Shown piece by piece: positions 59,488 through 64,000 of a DNA stretch of 64,000 nucleotides (within the stretch, counting starts at the first letter, position 1; each line of letters begins with the position of its first letter). Where the stretch lies: assembly GCA_007115705.1 (NCBI GenBank), contig QXEO01000340.1, positions 822,990-886,989 on the forward strand. The letters run 5' to 3'. Source of the DNA: Dactylis glomerata. Lineage: Eukaryota > Streptophyta > Magnoliopsida > Poales > Poaceae. The translations under genes and the position numbers were made by a program. The notes beneath the pieces are model-generated. The model did not search any database, was not told the DNA's origin, and saw nothing but the letters and a program-made list of their open reading frames with translations.

Positions 59488-61558
59488 ATGTCAACACAAG
59501 AAAGTGAGGGTAGCTATCGGCCCTCTCTTGGTGATGAGGCAGAGGAGGTTGAGGAGGAGGAATATGAGTCAACTGGGTCTGAACCAAGTCAAAAGCGCCA
59601 GAAAACATCTGACATTTGGGAAGGTTTTATGATCCTTGAAAGCAAAAGCAATGTGGAATCAGCTAAATGTTCTACGTGTTACAGAACAATCAGTACTTCT
59701 CTCTTGACATCTGTAAATTCAATTGGCCAGCCCCAGTCTGGTCTTGATTATGCTGCTGCTAGAAGAGCATTAGCTATGTTTATTATTAGTAGCGGGCTGT
59801 CACTTTCGTTAGTTGAAGGATCTGCTTTTAAGAGGTTTATTGCTGCTGTTAATCCACTTTATCCTTGTTCACGCCCCATTTTAGACAGAGATGTCATGGA
59901 TCTTTATGGTAAGGAAATAAATTCTCTGCAAGTTATCATGTCTGAAGCACCTGGGAGAATCAGTTTCGCTATTGACCGCTGGAAGGGTAAAGAAACTGGA
60001 GAAAACTATAATGATGATATCTACATTTGCATTTCCGCTTGCTTTATTGATGCTGATTGGAAGCTGCAGAGAAGAATAATGGGTTTCAAACACTTGGCCT
60101 TTCCTGAGGATGTCATGTATATAGCTGATACTGTAGAATCATGCTTTACTGAATTGGAGGTTGATCAGAAGGTAATGTGCATAACTCTTGATAATGCATT
60201 GGATGATGCTTCTGTGGCTAATTCACTTAAGACCAGTTTGGTAGACAACAGCAGATTGTTGTGTGATGGTGAATTATTTCAGATGCACTGTTGCACAGAT
60301 ATCTTGAATTCGGTTGTGAAAGCTGGTCTAGAACTGATTGATGATGTTGTTGACAAGATTCGCCATGGAATTCACTATATTACCTATTCTAGGAAAAGAG
60401 AGAATGAGTTTTATCGATGTGCTAAAGAAATTTGTCTTTTGGATGTTACAATGAAGTTACGTGCTGACCTGGTTGTTTATTGGGACTCAACTTACAAAAT
60501 GCTTGCCTGTGCCTTGTATTACAAGGAAGCTTTGAAGCATTTTGCATCAAAACATAGGACTTTTTTGTCCAACTTCCATCTTGGTGATGAAGAGTGGGAC
60601 AGGGTAGCAACAATGGAAAAGTTTATCAAGCCACTTTATGACATCACATGCACTTTCTTAAGTACGAAGCACAAAACTGCCAGTTCATACTTTCTTGGAG
60701 TATACAAAGTTAATCGATTGCTTGAAGTGACAAAAGAGCAAGAAAACTTCATGAGTGCTATGGTGAAAGACATGAAGGCCAAGTTTGAAAAGTATTGGTC
60801 AGAGTACAGCCTAGTTTTGGCTTGTGCAGCGGTCCTTGATCCTCGTTACAAGCTCAACTTAGTCAGCTATTGTTTTAAGAAGATCTATGGTGATGTCGAT
60901 GCTAGCCAGTATACTGACAAAGTTGTTGCATTGCTCTGCAGATTGTCTACTGAATATGAGAAGTTGTCTTGTTTCGCTGCAGTTGGGACTGGTATTATTG
61001 AATACCACGCCAGCGATGATTTGTTTGACAATTATACTCCACCTGAACAAAAAACTGAATTGGATTGGTACTTGGAATCACCAGCCATGCATCTGAATGT
61101 TGATTTGGATATCTTGGAGTTCTGGAGTGGCATGTCTAAGTGTTACCCCAACCTTGCAAACTTGGCTCGTGATATACTTGCCATTCCTATCTCCACTGTT
61201 CCTTCTAAATCTGTGTTTACCATGGGGGAGAAAATTGTGAGTCCTCGTCGATGTACTCTTGAGCCAGACTTACTTGAGATGCTGATCTCTCTCCATGACT
61301 GGACATGTCCAAAGGACAAAAGGGGTACTACATTTTCTTTGAACTTTTTTTTTTGTTTCTTCTTGATATGCGTGTATATCAGTTAGTTTTTACCATGCAG
61401 ACAGATATAACCTTTGTGTGCTTCTTTTGAAATCCACAGGAGTTTGTGTCTCTGCTATTGAAGAGTGCATTGATGATGAGGAAGAAGACGAGGATGATAT
61501 AGAGGAATCTGATGAAGAGAACGCAGTAGAATTTGACAACGATGATGCTGAATGCTGA
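59488..61558 (+). CDS. hAT-transposase-derived, SLEEPER-like protein
   Basis: Two coding exons, 59488-61324 and 61440-61558, joined by a GT-AG intron (61325-61439), give 651 residues. The ATG at 59488 is chosen because the splice acceptor at 59476 leaves it as the first start and an acidic N-terminus follows. Order: acidic stretch and SQKRQK nuclear signal (residues about 8-36); degenerate BED finger with only CSTC left (about 57-60); hAT RNase H-like core with DRW near 160 and TLDNA near 234; hAT-like DUF4413 region with FEKYWSEYS and VLDPRYKL (about 320-470); C-terminal hAT dimerisation domain (about 524-607, LDWYLESP through LHDWTC); acidic tail. In place of the usual C-x2-H-x-LN motif it has CCTDILN, so it is unlikely to transpose. 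Related DAYSLEEPER/RICESLEEPER proteins are nuclear regulators of growth. No stops or frameshifts, unlike everything else here. Confidence 0.88.
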
Positions 61559-61872
61559 TTAGAAATTCAGCCTGCAACTCGAACTCTTCTTTAAATCATG
61601 TGTTGTGTCTTCAGTCTTTTTTATGGGCTGCACTGAACATACTTTAATCCTTAACTGCTTGGAGGGTTTGATTGACTCGTTTCCTTGTAAGAGTATCTCT
61701 AAATATATTTAACTAGGATTGCACGTCAATTTGCTTTCTTGTCCAATTTCCCTTGGTTTGGCCAGAAGATGCATCATTATCTTTAGCTGGAGCCTGTATA
61801 AGGCTTGAAGTCTTAGATTCCTTTATGATCAATTGCATAGCGTTATCTGTTGAGTTTTTCGTAGTTATTTAC
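61559..61872 (+). other. 3' UTR and downstream sequence of SLEEPER-like gene
   Basis: AT-rich sequence after the stop codon. A poly(A) site cannot be fixed; no further gene is seen. Confidence 0.5.
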
Positions 61873-61975
61873 TCCCTCCGTTCCATAAACTTGTCGCTAA
61901 CACGGATGTATCTAGATACTAAAAGGAGTCTTGATACATCCATTTCAGTGACATGTTTTATGGAACGGAGGGAGT
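61873..61975. mobile_element. Stowaway MITE
   Basis: 103 bp with terminal inverted repeats CTCCCTCCGTTCCATAAA and TTTATGGAACGGAGGGAG and TA target duplication (61871-61872, 61976-61977). This is the standard Tc1/mariner-type MITE of grasses, here about 315 bp after the gene's stop codon. Confidence 0.95.
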
Positions 61976-61977
61976 AC

Positions 61978-62282
61978 CAAATAGAGCATTTAGAGTAATG
62001 GGAAAGTTAGATTCTGGTGGTGGTGACCTGAAGACATAGTAGGTCGGCTTAAAACTGCGTCGTAATCTTAGCTAGTGTGGGTTTTATCAGTTCTATTGGA
62101 TATTTGCAAAGTAGTCCCTTTGGTAAATAGATGACTTCCTAGAAATTGTGTAATCAAACTGTTCTAGTGTTGACAACTGATAGGTACAAACATATGTAGA
62201 ATGGTTAGTTTAAAATATTACCTTTAAATCTCCATTATCATCTCCCTACAAAAATTAGTGATCTCTATTTGCTAAGAAATGG
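61978..62282. other. Intergenic
   Basis: Nothing recognisable beyond AT-rich intergenic sequence. Confidence 0.5.
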
Positions 62283-62735
62283 TTAATGCTTGTAAAACGC
62301 AAAGACATTATCACTATGGATTCTCTTTCGACACACAAAATTCTGGGAGAACCGAAGAAGGTCCATTGTTTCTTTAACAATGGATATAGCTGACTTGCTC
62401 TGACTGTTGCCCTTCAGTTCTGCTACAAGTTCGCATTCAGACTGTTCCAGTCCTGCGCCTCTGCCATTTCTGCATTTTGACAGTTCTCAGTACCACCCCA
62501 GGCAGATATGATTGTTCTCCATCATCACATAGGATAGCACCCCATGGACCTCTCTAATCTTCATCTCAAAACCTGTATCAAAGTTATGTTTGGCCCAGTC
62601 TTGCGCTGTTCTTTTCCACACTTCAGCTGGTTCTTGCTGTTTACTGCTTGAAGTTACAGATGGGCAGGAAAGGGTCATCTATAGCCTTTGACATCGACTG
62701 GTTGTTTGATCTCTCTTGTATCTTGAGTCGCTGCA
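62283..62735 (-). pseudogene. RNase H-like (RVT_3-type) fragment
   Basis: On the minus strand the frame from 62678 to 62283 is open except for TGA at 62487-62489. It reads W-x-R-T-A-Q-DWAKHNFDTGF, then GVLSYVMMENNHICLGW, which has the spacing of the plant RNase H-like RVT_3 domain (first catalytic Asp in NFDTG). In another frame NCQNAEMAEAQ gives the catalytic-Glu motif. The sequence then returns to the first frame with LKGNSQSKSAISIVKETMDLL. So one frameshift and a small deletion have damaged it. Source could be the 3' part of an old LINE or a host RNase H-like gene. Coding-like sequence may extend upstream to about 63019. Confidence 0.6.
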
Positions 62736-63019
62736 AAATATAAGATTGATGAAAAAAATATGAGTGCTGCATACCACATTTTCCATCGCTGAAAATCGTA
62801 TTTAGGAACAATCTTTTCGTGTGCTCTAGTCTGGGCCATACAATGGCACATCACCACGGCTCTACCTATTTTATGTCAGCTGCTCTTAGTTGTACACACT
62901 GTCGATTCACCACCACATTCCTTTTTTTTTTCATTTTGAAGATGAAGTCCTCAGCTATGCTTTGGATCCATTGCATGAACTCCCTGACTTTGTCAGTGCT
63001 TCTACTACGAATTTGTTCC

Positions 63020-63040
63020 GGGGGGGGGGGGGGGGGGGGG
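63020..63040 (+). repeat. Run of 21 G
   Basis: An uninterrupted G run, able to form G-quadruplex structures and prone to length errors in sequencing. Confidence 0.95.
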
Positions 63041-64000
63041 CAACCGCACGCAAATTTGCACAAATAACAAAATTTTGTGCTGTTTAGAGCATTTAGATTT
63101 GTTGTTTACAACAATGAGATTTGTCTTTTTTGCGACCATTACATATATCTTTTCTTGGAGAATTTTGGCATGCTATTAGAACACATGTTCAGGTTCATTG
63201 TACAAAAAATTCAGTTTTTTTATTTCGGTTGCTATTTTTTTTGAGTTTTTATTGGACCAGGAGTATATGAGCTTGGGAGCAGAAAAACATGTCCCTTTTG
63301 GTTATAAAAAAATCATTACTTTCGGTTGGAAAATTAGAACCCCTATCCTGATTCCAACACCTGGCTTGCTTCAAACTGAAACTCGTATAGATCTCTTTTT
63401 TCACTTGATTAGCAAAAACAGCAGTGTGTCATGCTGAATTGCGAACAGATCTTTGCACTGCCCAACCTTATTCAGGAGGTGAATTGTACTACTTGAGATT
63501 TAAGCGCACTTTCGTGTGAATAATGCATTGCATCATTCCCTGGAAGATACGGCAGTTGTCCCCCTTCCACACATTCTGGAGTGCAGTTCTGCTATGCTTA
63601 CCATGCATAAATTGCTAATTTCAATGTGGGCAGATTTTCGTGTTCATCGTTTACTCTACGAGAGCTACTAAATGTTCATGTATAAGAATTCTCAGATACT
63701 TGCTGCTGACCTCTGTAAAAGGACAAAACTATGCCAGGTTGTCTGACATTAGCTCCATCCATCTCCTGCTCTACTCTGAGAACTGGGTACTCTGAAATAG
63801 AGCTCAAATTTATCTTGTTCAATTGTCAAATTATGAGCTGATTCCTAGAAGAGAGAAAAATGTGAGATACATGTTCCTATGCCGTGGAAAAAACTGACAG
63901 AGCTCATAAAGTTTGAAAGCAGGTACCACGTACCCATGTTTGAATTAATTTTACCTACTCCTAAATTTGCCGCCCACATTTACTAATGTTCTAAGTTCTA
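63041..64000. other. Intergenic, no gene recognised
   Basis: AT-rich sequence with short ORFs on both strands that show no family motif, splice structure or codon bias that I can defend. Confidence 0.5.

Overview
The window is nuclear DNA from a grass, most likely a Pooideae (cool-season) species with a large genome. The evidence is the density of nested LTR retrotransposons, Athila-type LTRs beginning TGATACGTCTC and primed by tRNA-Asp, a tRNA-derived SINE like the grass Au SINE, a Stowaway MITE with CTCCCTCCGTTCC ends, and a plant L1-type LINE. I cannot fix the genus. No bacterial, organellar or CRISPR features are present.

Almost everything from 1 to 57808 is one nest of transposable elements, and most insertions can be dated relative to each other by target-site duplications (TSDs). 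The left edge holds the 3' part of a Copia element (1-3930) inside a minus-strand Athila-like element (D, 3931 to about 6799), then two plus-strand LTR fragments (about 6800-7989). The base layer is an L1-type LINE whose pieces lie at about 7990-8091, 37579-42914 and 56815-57808. Athila-like element A (+, 8092-37578, TSD CAGGG) sits in LINE ORF1. Inside A's 5' LTR is a solo LTR (9090-22717, TSD GATAT). Inside that is Athila-like element B (-, 11049-21136, TSD TTGGG), and inside B is a CACTA transposon (13707-15571, TSD GAA). A's single ORF is split by an internally deleted gypsy chromovirus (25038-32460, TSD ATCTT), which carries a hAT MITE (25925-26490, 8-bp TSD). A's 3' region carries a SINE (34562-34710, 16-bp TSD). 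Athila-like element C (-, 42915-56814, TSD CGTGG) sits in LINE ORF2. C has a Copia fragment replacing part of its 3' LTR, and a 5.8-kb solo LTR (47049-52814, TSD TGCAC) inside it.

A, B and C share LTR ends, a tRNA-Asp-type primer site and a hairpin next to the polypurine tract, yet they carry different coding cargo: A a Gag-like protein with a hydrophobic tail, B Gag plus protease, C a short ORF I do not recognise. No Athila-type reverse transcriptase or integrase is visible, so all three look non-autonomous and would depend on enzymes supplied elsewhere.

From 57809 onward the DNA is gene-like. A promoter with GGCCCA (site II) and AAACCCTAG (telo box) motifs and a probable 5' UTR intron precede a two-exon gene (59488-61558) for a 651-residue hAT-transposase-derived protein of the SLEEPER type. 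It is the only convincing host gene here and the only long ORF with no defects. It is followed by a Stowaway MITE and a decayed minus-strand RNase H-like fragment; the last kilobase shows nothing I can identify.
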